Shown: positions 53,591 through 64,000 of the stretch, piece by piece
Position numbering within the stretch: the stretch's first letter is position 1
How the letters are laid out: each line of letters begins with the position of its first letter
Origin: Galerina marginata
Lineage: Eukaryota; Basidiomycota; Agaricomycetes; Agaricales; Galerinaceae
Direction of reading: 5' to 3'
Length of the DNA: 64,000 bases
NCBI GenBank assembly: GCA_023014335.1
Contig: JAECYW010000004.1
Coordinates: 2,418,001-2,482,000 of the forward strand
Translations under genes and position numbers: made by a program
The notes under the pieces: model-generated
Databases searched by the model: none
The model's input: only the letters and a program-made list of their open reading frames with translations
Told to the model about the DNA's origin: nothing

Positions 53591-56500
53591 ATGGCTAGTG
53601 AGACCCCTGTTCTTCTGCCTATCTCTACTTTCTCTCAGGAGCTTGGTAATCTATTGGCTGCCTCCTTTGTGGAGCTAGAGAAGAAACCAGTTGATAAAAT
53701 TACAAGTGTGTCTTGGGAGATGAAAATGTTGTCAGATATTGGTGATCAACATAGATTTGTAAGTACCTTGCTGGACTCTAGATTGGAGGAAAGACTCTAT
53801 ATTACCAAAGATTGGACCCATCCAAACCTGGCTGAGGAGAAGTGTTTCTATGGATATAGATAATCTTTCAGTGTCTGAACTCTTGCAGTTCTTTCTTGGA
53901 AACCAGTTTTTGCAGAGATATGATCCAGAGAGAGCCATAGAATATCTGGAGCAACTCCAGCATATTCTGGATAAGAAGCAGGTATGGGATCAGATCCTCT
54001 TGTCAGCTAAAAATCATATCTTCAAATTCTTCTAGTTTGGAAGTAATCAACCTCAACATCATCAGCTAAATTACCTTGAAGACATTACAGAGCATGATTT
54101 CCTATGCCAAAAGGATTCAGCAGAATTTAACCTGGTCTCAGGAGATGGTAGTGACCAAGATTCTGACTATGAAGAAGATCTTGATTCAGGATCTGTTTCC
54201 TTTGATCCTCAATCACCCCCTCGAAAACGTCAAAAACAACCTCAACAAACTCCAAATCAATCTGAAAATCAATCCGAAAAGCCTATCTTTGCCAACCCAT
54301 CCTTGTCTTCTACTACTTTTGAGGCTTTCAACCATATGGCTATCCTGTCTCGAAATCATGACGTTTGGAATGGAATTTTGCAGGAAAATCCAAGCTTTTG
54401 GGAAAAGAAATGTTTAAGCTGGAAAACCTTACTAGATGAAGCTTACGCCCTTAGAAAGGTACTCCTATAATTTTAAAATTAAATATAAGTTATTTACACT
54501 ATCCAACTGTAGGACACCACTCTATCACAAGAAACCAATGAACAACATTATCAGAATGTGCTCAGTGTTTTAAGAGAGATGAGAAGTGTAAGGCGCGGCA
54601 TCTACAAACAAGCAGCTTGGTGTAAATCTGTTAAGGTAAAGTATCTTTCTAAATTTAAAATCCAATTAATTGGTGTCTCTAGGACTCGGAACTACCCAAA
54701 AGTGTTGAACTTTGGAGCAGCCGTTATATGCTTCTTCACTGCAAAGCTCCTTTTTCTGTGTCGCTTTTAAGGAGAAACAAGATTATCGAATCACTGAGTT
54801 TGGTTATATATTCCTGGATCCCTAAAGAGGAAATTTTGGCATGGATGCCTCGGGATGAAATTCCTGTATTTTCAGTCCGTTATTTTTTTTTTTTTTTTCA
54901 TATAACATATAATATCTAACTGTGTCTAGCGAAAGGGAAATAAAAAATTAACAGGAAAAGAGCTGTTACGCTTTTTTAAAGAAAATCCGGACATCATTCC
55001 TCGACAAAGCTATCCATCCTCTGTTTATTTCCTCTTGAATCTGGATAATTTTGTGATAGCCTATAAACAGTGGCTAGCTTTTGCTTTAAATGAAGCAAAT
55101 CCTGCAGAAAACAGGATCAATCGCATATTTAACGTCAGTCAATATTTATTTCAATTTTTATATATACTTACTATTCCTTCAGCTTGACCTTTTGAAAGAT
55201 GAAGACGAGATGGATAAGCTATATAAAGATCTTATGCGAGAGCTCAAAGGACAGGTCAAAAGTGGAGCCCTCAAAGCTTACAAAAATCCTGCTCTAGAAA
55301 CTATATTCACCAGAAGTAACACCTTTCGGGAGGCTAAGAAAGGCTTAGGCAACAAAATACTTAAAAACCGACCTGTAAGTTTTAAAATATACATATTGAA
55401 TACAAGGCTGATAATATTTTCAATTAAGACTCTCAAAGCCCCTTGTCCAAATTGTAAAACTTTAGAACCTGAAAAAAAATGCCGAAGAGAGATATACGTC
55501 TCTTCCGATAATGAGCTGGACAAGTCTCTTATTGGACATGGTGTTTCTTTTGCAGAGGAAAAAGACCAGATAAAAGCAATTCCTGTATACCAAGTTTTGT
55601 TATTTATTAATTTGGAACTTACTAATTAATCTTTTAGGGCAATAATCTTAAAGATGGCCAGAAGCCTACTATTCTGCATCCTTCTGATGACCGATTACAA
55701 CTAGAAGAGGTCATGTATGATGAAGAAGTCATTGAAAGATGTGGATTTCAGGTCTTCAAATTCTATGACCAGGAAAATCCTTCAAAATTGGTATAGTGTC
55801 TTTTCAATCAAATAATTATCTTTCTTATTTGATTACAGTTGGATTTTTGGGTTTATAATCCCTTTCCAAAAGATATCTTTAAGACTCTCTTGAAACATCA
55901 TGAAGGTCTCCAAAAGCTTAATCTTAAAAGCCTCAGGCGAGGATCACAGTTTGAGTTCTATTCTCAAGGAACTATGGTTCCCCGAGGTTCCCGGATTGCC
56001 ATGGGAGGCCTTCCTGGGGATGCATATGTTATGTATCCAGGAATGGAGGCTTTGGATTCTGAAGGAATTGATGTGCTATTTAACGATGCAGAGGTTTTTC
56101 TTTGATTTTAATTCCAGGTATCCAGCTCTGACCATATATTCTTTTTTTTTAGACGTCTATGATACTTTCTGAAGCTGCTCGAATATTTTCTTTTGATCAT
56201 TTCAAAGCTCTTGATAAGGCAAGCAATGAAGGTGACCGACTGGGCACTTCAGGTGCAACTACATATCACTGCAACAACTATACTGCGCCCCTCCATAAGG
56301 ACAACGACACTGTTCCTGGAATTTGCTCTCAATATCAGCTTCAAGCTCGCAAAGACCTCAAGGAATACTCTTTTATTTATGGTGACTATTGGAAGTATGT
56401 TGTGGCTAGGACAAACTCTTTATGGTATTGATTCTTAAGCTGATTAGATTCTCAGACTAATATTTGTTTTTTTAGGTCATTCCGTGGATCCAGTATGCAT

Positions 56501-56743
56501 GGAACTATGCTACCTTCTACACTGCCTTTAAGGCCAGAAGATATTACCATTGAAAGTCCTCAAGAGAGTGGTCAACAGTCACTTAGACAAAGAGATCAAG
56601 GTGGTGATGGTGGAGGTGATAGGCCACCCAGAGTCTCTAATGGCGACCACAGAACTGAAACCAAGAAAAACAATATAGCCGCACAAAAGTATCAGAAAGT
56701 TCGGGTTTGTCATGAAGAGATTTATAACTACTGGAGATTGTAG
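53591..56743 (+). CDS. TET/JBP-like 2OG-Fe(II) dioxygenase, copy B
   Basis: ATG at 53591. Exon 1 ends in QHRF at 53758. A 52-nt intron (GTAAGTACC to CAAAG) then opens exon 2, IGPIQTWLRRS, to 53981. About eight further exons follow, separated by 45-60 nt introns. Domains by eye: a helical N-terminus; an acidic segment and the basic PPRKRQKQPQQ; a central part with SWKTLL, LYSWIPKEE and YPSSVYFLLNLDNF; CPNC plus C (possible zinc site); and the C-terminal catalytic-type region with GSRIAMGGLPGDAYVMYPGM, HxD in NNYTAPLHKDND and a distal His in GSSMHGTMLPS about 50 residues on. Such motifs fit Fe(II)/2-oxoglutarate dioxygenases of the TET/JBP kind, which oxidise methylated bases and are expanded in mushrooms. 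The exact family needs a profile search. No frame breaks were found. Confidence 0.6.
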
Positions 56744-56844
56744 ACTTGGTAAACTAGGGTTTGGTAATCTAACGTATTCTGTAAGTGTGGTTTTGAAAGC
56801 TAAGATCCAATTTTATGATGCGGCCCAAATACCGGCCCGTGGAT

Positions 56845-56872
56845 CCGGAGCACAGTCGCGACTGTGCTCCGG
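56845..56872. repeat. 28-bp perfect palindrome between TET-like and SET genes B
   Basis: CCGGAGCACAGTCG plus its reverse complement, about 100 bp after the TET-like stop, flanked by GCGGCCC and CCCGCCAC. It occupies the intergenic place where copy A has the 18914 and 19169 palindromes, with a different arm sequence. Confidence 0.92.
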
Positions 56873-56939
56873 CCCGGAATCCCGCCACTGCCAAAAAAGT
56901 TAGAAGTCTTAAAAAAGGATTTCAAACGTAAACTTGGGT

Positions 56940-57105
56940 TGTTTTTGTGTGAATTGCACAGCTGCATAGCCATTAGAGCTATGTAAGCCATTTTGCATTG
57001 CCACATTGTTTACTAAGAGATTACGGTTGCCTAGCCACAGAGCTATGCAAGTAATATGATATAGCCACTAAGCAGTTGCATAGCCATAAAGCTATGAGAG
57101 TAGGT
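56940..57105 (+). repeat. Sparse minisatellite-like units upstream of SET gene B
   Basis: A few diverged copies of CATAGCCATTAGAGCTATG-type units are seen. This is the short counterpart of the 14-unit array in copy A. Confidence 0.6.
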
Positions 57106-57106
57106 G

Positions 57107-57114
57107 TATATAAG
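57107..57114 (+). promoter_or_regulatory. TATA box of SET gene B
   Basis: TATATAAG lies 42 bp before the ATG, in a context conserved with copy A (TATATAAGATTCC, then AATTTCTTTCA before the start codon). Confidence 0.7.
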
Positions 57115-57155
57115 ATTCCCAGATATAATAAAGAACTCCAATTTCTTTCAACTCA

Positions 57156-58239
57156 ATGGCTGACTCTGCGGTTGCTTCTACCTCTCATCGCGCTATGGCC
57201 TGGAATCAAAACAATTCCAACAAATCTTCTCTTGTAAATCATTTGTCTACTGCTATTCTTTCCTCCAAGGCTATACTACACATTGACCCTCTTATTGTCA
57301 ATGCTCTCTTTGCTCAACAAAAGGAAAAATCTGAAAGCAGAACCCACAATATCAAAACTATCTCTTTGGAGATGAATATGAAACCTTTTGTCCATGCTAT
57401 CATTTGGTCTATGTTTGAGAAGATCAAACACCAACTCAATATCCAAGATCCACCAGCATATGTGTCAACAGCAGAAAAGCTGGCAAAAAGTATTCTTTCT
57501 CTTTATCCTTTATTTCTTTGGGAAAATAAAAAAAGTGAGAGTTTGGCGACCCTATCTTGGTATGTTTTAAGATATTTCATTCTCTATACACTATTAATAA
57601 AGCTTAACAGGTGTATTGCAGCCTACACCTTGGTTATCAACCCAGAAGCCATTGTACATCTCAAGATCAAACCTCTTGGCCATGCTAATCAGAAAGGCTT
57701 TGCAATTTATGCCACCAAGGACATTATAAAAGGAGAATACATCCTAGAACTCCTTGGATTAATGCCAGAAGATCGCACAAAAAATTACACTGATCTTTCT
57801 ACAATCACCCCTCATCCTGATAACCGCAACAAGGACAAGAATTCTTCATTTGATGAAAAGCTCTTGATTGGCCCTATAAGATTTATCAATCATCGCTGTT
57901 TCTCATATAACGTTGAGGTGAGTTTCAATTTTTGTTTACTAAAACTTGATATCAATGCTATTATTTGAACAGTTTGTTGCTGTGCGAGACACTTACGCAT
58001 TTACAATCATTGCAACCAAAGATATCAAAGCAAATGAAGAAATTCTCCTGTGCTACGGGGTTGACTACTTTAAGGAGGATGGATCTAAATGCTTATGTGA
58101 GGACTGTAGAGAAATACCAGAGGAAGAAGAGGAAGTATCAAAGAACAGTACAAGCCAGATTAATGTAGAAGAGCAAAGCAAAGCCAACAAAAACAAAAGG
58201 GCAAGACAGAAGGAGCGCCGCAAACTAGGACCAATTTAA
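57156..58239 (+). CDS. SET-domain methyltransferase, copy B
   Basis: Three exons. Exon 1 (MADSAVASTSHRAMAW...) ends in LSW at an intron from GTATGTTTT to TTAACAG. Exon 2 carries KGFAIYATKDIIKGEY and the RFINHRC cofactor-binding motif. A second intron of about 50 nt ends before FVAVRDTYAF. Exon 3 has EEILLCYGVDYF, the post-SET-like CLCEDC and a charged tail ending RRKLGPI. All hallmark SET motifs are present and no frame break is seen, so it is a likely active lysine methyltransferase with unknown target. It is followed tail to tail by the K/E-rich gene. Confidence 0.85.
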
Positions 58240-58510
58240 CAGAGTACCAAATGTGTATTTAACAATACTATATTACATGTTGGTGATTTAAAGTGCACTT
58301 GAGTGAGATATATACAAAAAATTGTGCAACGCAGAGATGAGAAAGGAATAGCGGACAAGTACAAAAGCGAGTATGTGACGAGTATGCGACAAGTATGTGA
58401 CGACGATGAGTATGCCATGAGTATGCAACAAGAATGAGTGTATGACCAGCAGCAGAGTCTTGAATATTGTTAGTTGAATAACAATAAAGACATCCAGATG
58501 ACAAAAAGAC
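58240..58510. other. Intergenic region between convergent genes, with short repeats
   Basis: About 58355-58440 contains irregular repeats of GAGTATG(C/T)GACAAGTATG type. Nothing else is recognised. Confidence 0.6.
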
Positions 58511-61034
58511 TCAAGAAAGCTCTGATAACCTTTGTCCCAACATATAAAACAAGGAATCGTCATGCCACATGGATCGAGGGAAGTCATAGATCTTTCTACC
58601 TGGTAAATCCTATTAATTAATATATTTTTTAAAATATAAGAGAACATATTTCACTTACGCCTGAGGAGTTGCCAAAACCACAGCCCAACAGATATTGGTT
58701 CCAATTGTAAGCTCATCTGGAGACTTTTGCGAGTTATACCCCAGAGTGGTATAACCAACAAGAGTCAAAGACCCAGTTGGAATATCCCCAGGAAATGCAG
58801 GAAGAGTTTCAGCGACCTTGCGTAACCCTTTTGGAAGATCAATTTGAGTAGATCGGCCATCTAGGATTGGAACTGATTATAAATGAGTAGATAGCTTTAA
58901 GGAACAAAATATTAATGCAGAACTCACTGTTTTCATCAAAGGTATACCCAAGCTTCCACTTTGAATTTTTGAATTGCGCCTGCTGAGCATTGGCAGGACT
59001 CAACTTCTTGGTACCCACAGAGCGAGAAGGACCAGCACGGCCATACGAATCTATTAACAAGATCATTAAGATGAATAAAGGATTAAAGGCAAATAAACAT
59101 ACTTTGAGCTCTATTATTATTGGAGCTTCCGGGACGAGATGAAAAGGACCAGCGATTGTTGGACATCATGGTTTTGATACCGGGTACCTTGTAAACCATA
59201 CAGAGAGTTGCGATCAATCTTTCATACTCCATAGTTTGAATGACGCCTGTTAAAATCTTGTATGGTGAACCATTGATATCCTTGGCATGCCGAGTGTAGT
59301 CTTCATCGACACATATGACGCTGAGACAAAGAGCTGGAGTTTTCTGGTTTCGCAAGGTAACCAAAGGGTAAATGGATCCAGTGTCAGGTTTTTTGGCGAT
59401 AAGATCACAAGGCTCAATCCTTGACAAATTAACTGTGCTTGTGCCTTTATCAGAAATGAAGGTAAACAAGTCCAGCAAGTACCTATTGTTGTAAAGAGAA
59501 ATTAATACTGAATATCAAAAAATAATAGGAAACCTTACTTCTTGCTAATCTTTGTCAAATCTGGCAGTAGTTTTGAAACATACATCATAGGCTCCTGTGC
59601 TTCACCTGCAGGAAGATATCGATTATTGGTGTATCCACTGAAATATTATTAGTAAAACAACCATAGACAATAAATAAGTAGATACCTAGGCAATTTAGGA
59701 AGATCCTTGTATGTTTTAGCAAGAAAGCTGTCAACCAGGTCTTTGTCATAAATCTGGCATTTTTTTAACAGAGGACGGCTGTATAAATATTATATCAGAC
59801 CATAAAATTGATTAATCAAAAGAAATGTGTACGTTTCAAGAGGATCTTTAGTGATCAAATCCTCCAGATAAACTCCTGTATCCTTCAAAAGATCTTTTCT
59901 CTTATCAAAGGTCTTTTCTTCCTTTGCCTGTGACTTCTTCGCCGTTTTTCTTTAAGCCAGAAAAGAATCAACAAAATGAACACGTAGAAAGAAAATTAGA
60001 GAATATACATGGCCGCATTAACAATTTTCTGACGTTGAGGATTACTATTAAAAGGCAGTATTAAATATTATTCTTAGCAAAGTATATCATACATACCTGG
60101 CTTTGGTCTTTCCTTTGGACTTGGTCAAAGGAGGTTCATTCTCCTCTGAGCTGGTATTCTCCTCACTAAAAAAAGTAAACCAATAAGAAAAAATTAGTTT
60201 AATTTCAAGAAAAAAGCAAAAAAAACATACGCCTCATCATCTATGAAATTGGCATCAGAATCATCCTTTTCATCTTCCTCCTCCTCTTCTTCTTCCTCTT
60301 CATCATCTTCGGTCTGGTCTTCTTCTTCCTCTTCGTCTTCTTTGTCTTCACTATCTATCTCCTTTTCACTACCACTGTCAGACTTGGATGCAGTCTCTTC
60401 TTTAATGGCTTTTGTAATCTTTTTCTTGGTCTGGATTAAAACAATTGGCGATCTGAGCTTGGAATTTTTAGTTGGAGTGGTGGGAGGCTTTGGCTTTGAT
60501 ATATGACGAGGTTTTTTGGGTGACTTCTGTTCTGGACTAAAAATATGTTTAATATGAAGTCTATAAAAATTAGATATCAAAATACCTTGGGGTAAATGCT
60601 GCAACTGTAGTATTTTTCTTCTTTGACTTGGAGCTGATTGGCAGAATAATTAATAAAGTAATCAAAAAGTTTAAACCAATTACTCACAGGCTTCCCAAAG
60701 CTGCTTGTGGATCCGCTACTCTTTTAGACCTTCTAGGAGTAAACCTAAAACCAGGTCAACCTTAAAATATCCTAACATGAAAAAATAAAAAAGCAAAAAT
60801 ACGGAGGTGGAGACTGATCAGACCTGCAAAGAAGTTTAGTTTTAAACAAAATAAAATACAAGGATCAGAACACACAAAAAAGCATTGTCCGACGTCTCAT
60901 TTTCACTAGAACTATAATAATAGCCATAACTCTCAGCATAAATCAAAGAAAAACTGATAACTAGATATCTACCTGTGACTCTTTTCATTCTCCTCTGAAG
61001 AGGAGGCATCTTCCTTGACTTTTCTTTTAGGCAT
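58511..61034 (-). CDS. Lysine/acid-rich protein of unknown function, copy B
   Basis: Multi-exon, ATG at 61034 (MPKRKVKEDASSSEENEKSH), stop at 58511. It has a basic, serine-rich N-terminus. Around 60200-60600 there is a SPKKPRHI-type basic run followed by an uninterrupted acidic tract (EDKEDEEEEEDQTEDDEEEE), the segment that is frameshifted in copy A. The C-terminal half shares SNNRWSFSSRPGSSNN, GTNICWAVVLATPQA and YDFPRSMWHDD with copy A. No catalytic motif is recognised. Basic and acidic tracts suggest a chromatin-associated or histone-binding role, which is inference from composition only. The conserved position beside the SET gene in both copies suggests a common pathway. Confidence 0.72.
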
Positions 61035-61617
61035 AGTGAGATGAGTATAAGGTTGAAGGTTTGAAGAAAGACGACTGACAGACAGAAAGAAATCTGTGGC
61101 TTCTTATACCTCTCAGGTTTCCTAAAAGAATATCGGATCAAACAGAAGATCCGATTTTTTCCAAGTTAAACTGGATTTATATTTCACGTCAATTACAACG
61201 GTTACATACAAATATATATAGCCCCTATCAAAAAAGATTCTGAATGACGTAGAAACCAGGAACTGTCAAATTGTAAAAATAAGGTTTCTGACCATTTATA
61301 TAGGAAGCAAGTCGCCGTCTGTTTTGTTATATATAAAAATGATTCCACATGATAATGCCAAGGCCGAAAAATTGGGTTCTAGACTAATTTCTGGTCAGCT
61401 GTCCTGATGCATTTTCAAACCGGCCCAGTAACCGAATTCAAATTTCTTCATTTTATATTGAAAAAGAAGTCTAGCTCCGTTTTTTAAAGGTACATCATCA
61501 AGGGTTCACAAGGCTAAACAACAACTAGATCAATTTAATAGCTAAAAAGGAAATGTTAATGCTTTTTTTACGAACGCAAGAGAATTCAACCGGATCGATC
61601 ATACCGGTGTAACATGG

Positions 61618-61626
61618 CTATAAAAG
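61618..61626 (+). promoter_or_regulatory. TATA box of the MDQFYD gene
   Basis: CTATAAAAG lies 58 bp before the ATG at 61684, in the divergent promoter shared with the minus-strand gene. Copy A has the weaker TTTAAAAGC here. Confidence 0.6.
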
Positions 61627-61683
61627 CCAGTGCAGACTTTTGGAAACCTATCTCTTCTTTCTTCGATCTATCACTAAAATATT

Positions 61684-62866
61684 ATGGATCAATTTTACGA
61701 TATGAAAGCTACTGGTCAGTTGGACTTTCATGATCATTGTAATAGCAATTAACAAGAGTTTAGAGAGCAAAGTAGAAAGAATTGCTGAAATCCAGGTACA
61801 CAAAAGAAAACAGTTATGTTATTTCAATGCGGTATGTCATGGTGTATCTTAAAATAACAAATGGGACTGAAACAATAATAGACAGATGGAATCAAGGATC
61901 AGGTCCAGGTCACTCCTTTAGAACAAAACAAGACCTGGAAACTTATCCGATCTCTGAGTAATGAAGATGCCGAAGAGGTTGTTCTACGTGTTCAGGGTGT
62001 ATTGAGCCAGAAGTCACTTCCACCTATATCGCAGCCATTTAATATGTAAGTCAGAACTGTTGTTGAAATATTAATAAGATTGACAGTACTGAACATCATA
62101 TGCAGAGAACCAAAACAACGACATTTTATGCGGCAATCAGTAACACTCACTGGACTGGGCAGCACGCTCTTTTCTCAGGCTATACAAAATGCTCAAGACA
62201 TTCACCAGATATTTTCACGTACCTTTCCACAAGGTGCTCTTGAGGACTGGAATTCTGCACTATTTGAAGGCCATCCAGCAATTGATATGAACAATCGCTT
62301 CTTTACACTTTGCAAACAAGCAATCACCGATGAAATATTACCTTTCTCGAATGAAGTCGATCCACATGGAATCCTTGCAGCTGCTATGGGTATTGATGAT
62401 CAATTTGTTCATACAACAGAAAATGAAGTTGAGTACTATGAACTTATCAATGACCCTGACCAAGAAATCAAGTAAGCTTCTATTCAGATTATACTGTTTG
62501 AAATCTTTAATAGTTATTGAACAGATATCAGCAAATCAATCCTATAAAATTCCGCTGTGGAGATATTGTCGAAGCCCAACTTTCTTTCATTTGTATTAAA
62601 ATGAAAAATGAAAGATATAGGATGTTGACTGTTCTTCGGGCAATTACTATTTTGGACACCTCTTCTTTAAGAGTGCGTATTGACTTATTGCACTCATAAA
62701 TAATTCAACTCTAACATCACTCTACTTGTAGGAAGCTGCCATAGCACGCAATCGATCTAAAAACCAAACAGTAAGGCAGGTTTCTTTAAAGAGAAAGGTT
62801 GGATATGCCACAGATGAAGTTGTGGAAGCGCGAGATCGTCTGAGTCGAATGAAACTAAAAGATTAG
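61684..62866 (+). CDS. Small conserved cassette gene, function unknown, copy B
   Basis: The ATG opens MDQFYDMKATG, followed by an intron. Exons then read VTPLEQNKTWKLIRSLSNED, EPKQRHFMRQSVTLTGLGST...YYELINDPDQEIK (62103-62472), YQQINPIKFRCGDIVEAQLS...LDTSSLR, and EAAIARNRSKNQTVRQ...RLSRMKLKD, with stop at 62864-62866. The small first exons are approximate. No catalytic motif is recognised. The FRCGDIVEAQLSF block has the look of a beta-barrel interaction module, but that is a guess. In copy A only the first exon region remains. Confidence 0.6.
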
Positions 62867-63377
62867 AGATTTCTATGAAACTGGACTTCTAAGGATTAGA
62901 TTTGTGTAGCTTTAAAAGCCATAGTAATATACAATCCTTACTAGTTATTGTAATATATTGATTAGTCTTATGGGTAGTTTAAATAGAGTCGTCAGGAGCA
63001 AGTAAATTAAGGCGTATACTACAGAGCAAGGGTCTTCTGCATATAGACTTTACGGATGCTGTGCAAGCCTGGGAATCATATCTACTTAACAGGCTTATGG
63101 ATCTTTGGTGTTGAATGGTGTTGCGGATCTTGTACAAGCCTACGGATCATGTTTACTTACGGATCTTCAGTATTGAATAGTGTTGCGGATCTTAGGCATT
63201 CAAAAAAGGTTACGGATCTTGCGGATCTTCTGGAGCTTGCCGCAAAAGAGTCTGTCACTGCTTCAGGGAAGACTAGCCGATACAATATATAAGCTGGCTC
63301 AAGGTCGTCTAGTTTCTTCAGTTCCTTTCCTTTCTTCTCCACTACTACTCTCTAAATACTCTTTATTCTTCCTGACT
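62867..63377 (+). promoter_or_regulatory. Intergenic and promoter region with GGATCTT repeats
   Basis: Between about 63050 and 63230, (A/G)CGGATCTT and TACAAGCCT-type words recur irregularly. The block from GGATCTTCTGGAGCTTGCCG to the ATATATAA element is nearly identical to copy A (about 26345-26412) and probably contains the promoter of the next gene. Confidence 0.5.
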
Positions 63378-64000
63378 ATGGCAAAAAGTCGAACTCAAAA
63401 GCAAGCAACCCATGCTGGTGGGTTACATTTGAATTCAAAGTTGATATGATGCTAACCTTACAAATAATAGAAACTCCTTACCGTCGTCGCTCAGTTCGAC
63501 TTCTGAAGGCATCTGCAAATGAACCCGATATGTCAAGTGAATCTGCTATTCCAATCACAGGTATGAGTTTAGTTTATAACTTTGTTAATGGCTTTGACTC
63601 CATATTTTTCATACAGAGAACAATAATACCATAATGGAAGAAGATACAAATAGTAAGTAATCAAACTTGTATTCAACTTTATAACTTACTAATTAAAATT
63701 AATCATAGTGTCTGAAGAACTTCAGTATCCTGCAGAAGAGCATACTGGAGATCTTCATCTAGAAGGCTTCATTTCCAATAACCTTCCAGTAGGAAAGTAC
63801 AATTGCGAAGCTCTCAAGATGTTGTGGAAAGGCACTGTTCAAGCTATTGTTAACCAATCCATGAACAATGAAGAATCTCGTCGTCATGCCATTTGTGTGG
63901 TTCGCCAAGCCGCAGGTTGTTTGGAAATTGACTTGGGTGCAACTATACCAATTCCTGTTGGTGAAGACCGGGCAATCAGGAGGCCTAACATCTTTGAGGT
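63378..64000 (+). CDS. F-box-like / nucleotidyltransferase-like gene, copy B, 5' part
   Basis: The ATG opens MAKSRTQKQATHAG, then exons ETPYRRRSVRLLKASANEPD, a short exon with NNNTIMEEDTN, and the large exon from about 63709 (VSEELQYPAEEHTGDL...) running off the window end. It matches the copy-A gene exon for exon but has only one unit of the 86-bp mini-exon repeat. The nucleotidyltransferase-like part lies beyond the window. Confidence 0.65.

Overview
The window looks like a repeat-rich stretch of a basidiomycete genome, probably Agaricomycetes. The reasons are many genes split by 45-65 nt GT..AG introns, Helitrons with fungal-type Rep/Pif1 proteins, a Tad-like LINE, a copia fragment, and gene families (JmjC-like, SET, 2OG-Fe(II) dioxygenase-like) that are expanded in mushroom-forming fungi. 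There is no prokaryotic gene organisation. The species cannot be named from the sequence.

The main structure is a multigene cassette present twice in the same orientation. Copy A runs about 10.5-29 kb and copy B about 42-64 kb, continuing past the window end. The order in both is: a JmjC-like gene (minus strand), a GC-rich non-coding spacer, a dioxygenase-like gene resembling the TET/JBP type (plus), a SET-domain methyltransferase gene (plus), a lysine/acid-rich gene of unknown function (minus), a small gene beginning MDQFYDMKATG (plus), and a gene with an F-box-like and a nucleotidyltransferase-like region (plus). Three gene types are predicted to write or erase methyl marks on DNA or chromatin. 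Copy B looks largely intact. Copy A is decaying: its JmjC gene is reduced to the first exons, the TET-like gene and one SET intron each carry a Helitron-type insertion, and the MDQFYD gene has lost its body.

The cassettes are separated and flanked by nested mobile elements. Helitron 1 (from before base 1 to 9603, plus) and Helitron 2 (32534 to at least 41963, minus) encode a Rep (HUH/Y2), a Pif1-type helicase and a C-terminal ubiquitin-protease-like domain. Both are broken. Related non-autonomous elements of about 400 bp and about 1.25 kb sit inside the Helitrons, a LINE and cassette genes. Several exact empty sites within the window show that they insert without target duplication next to a T. 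Other elements are a hAT-type MITE with an 8-bp target duplication inside Helitron 1, two LINE copies (one apparently with an inverted 5' part), and a copia reverse-transcriptase fragment.

Other structure includes a family of short perfect palindromes placed at matching intergenic positions of the cassettes, a minisatellite in front of the SET gene, a 370-bp inverted repeat, an 86-bp exon-intron tandem duplication, and two GC-rich islands (about 11.0-14.05 and 46.9-53.4 kb) in otherwise AT-rich DNA. The islands share a conserved non-coding module.
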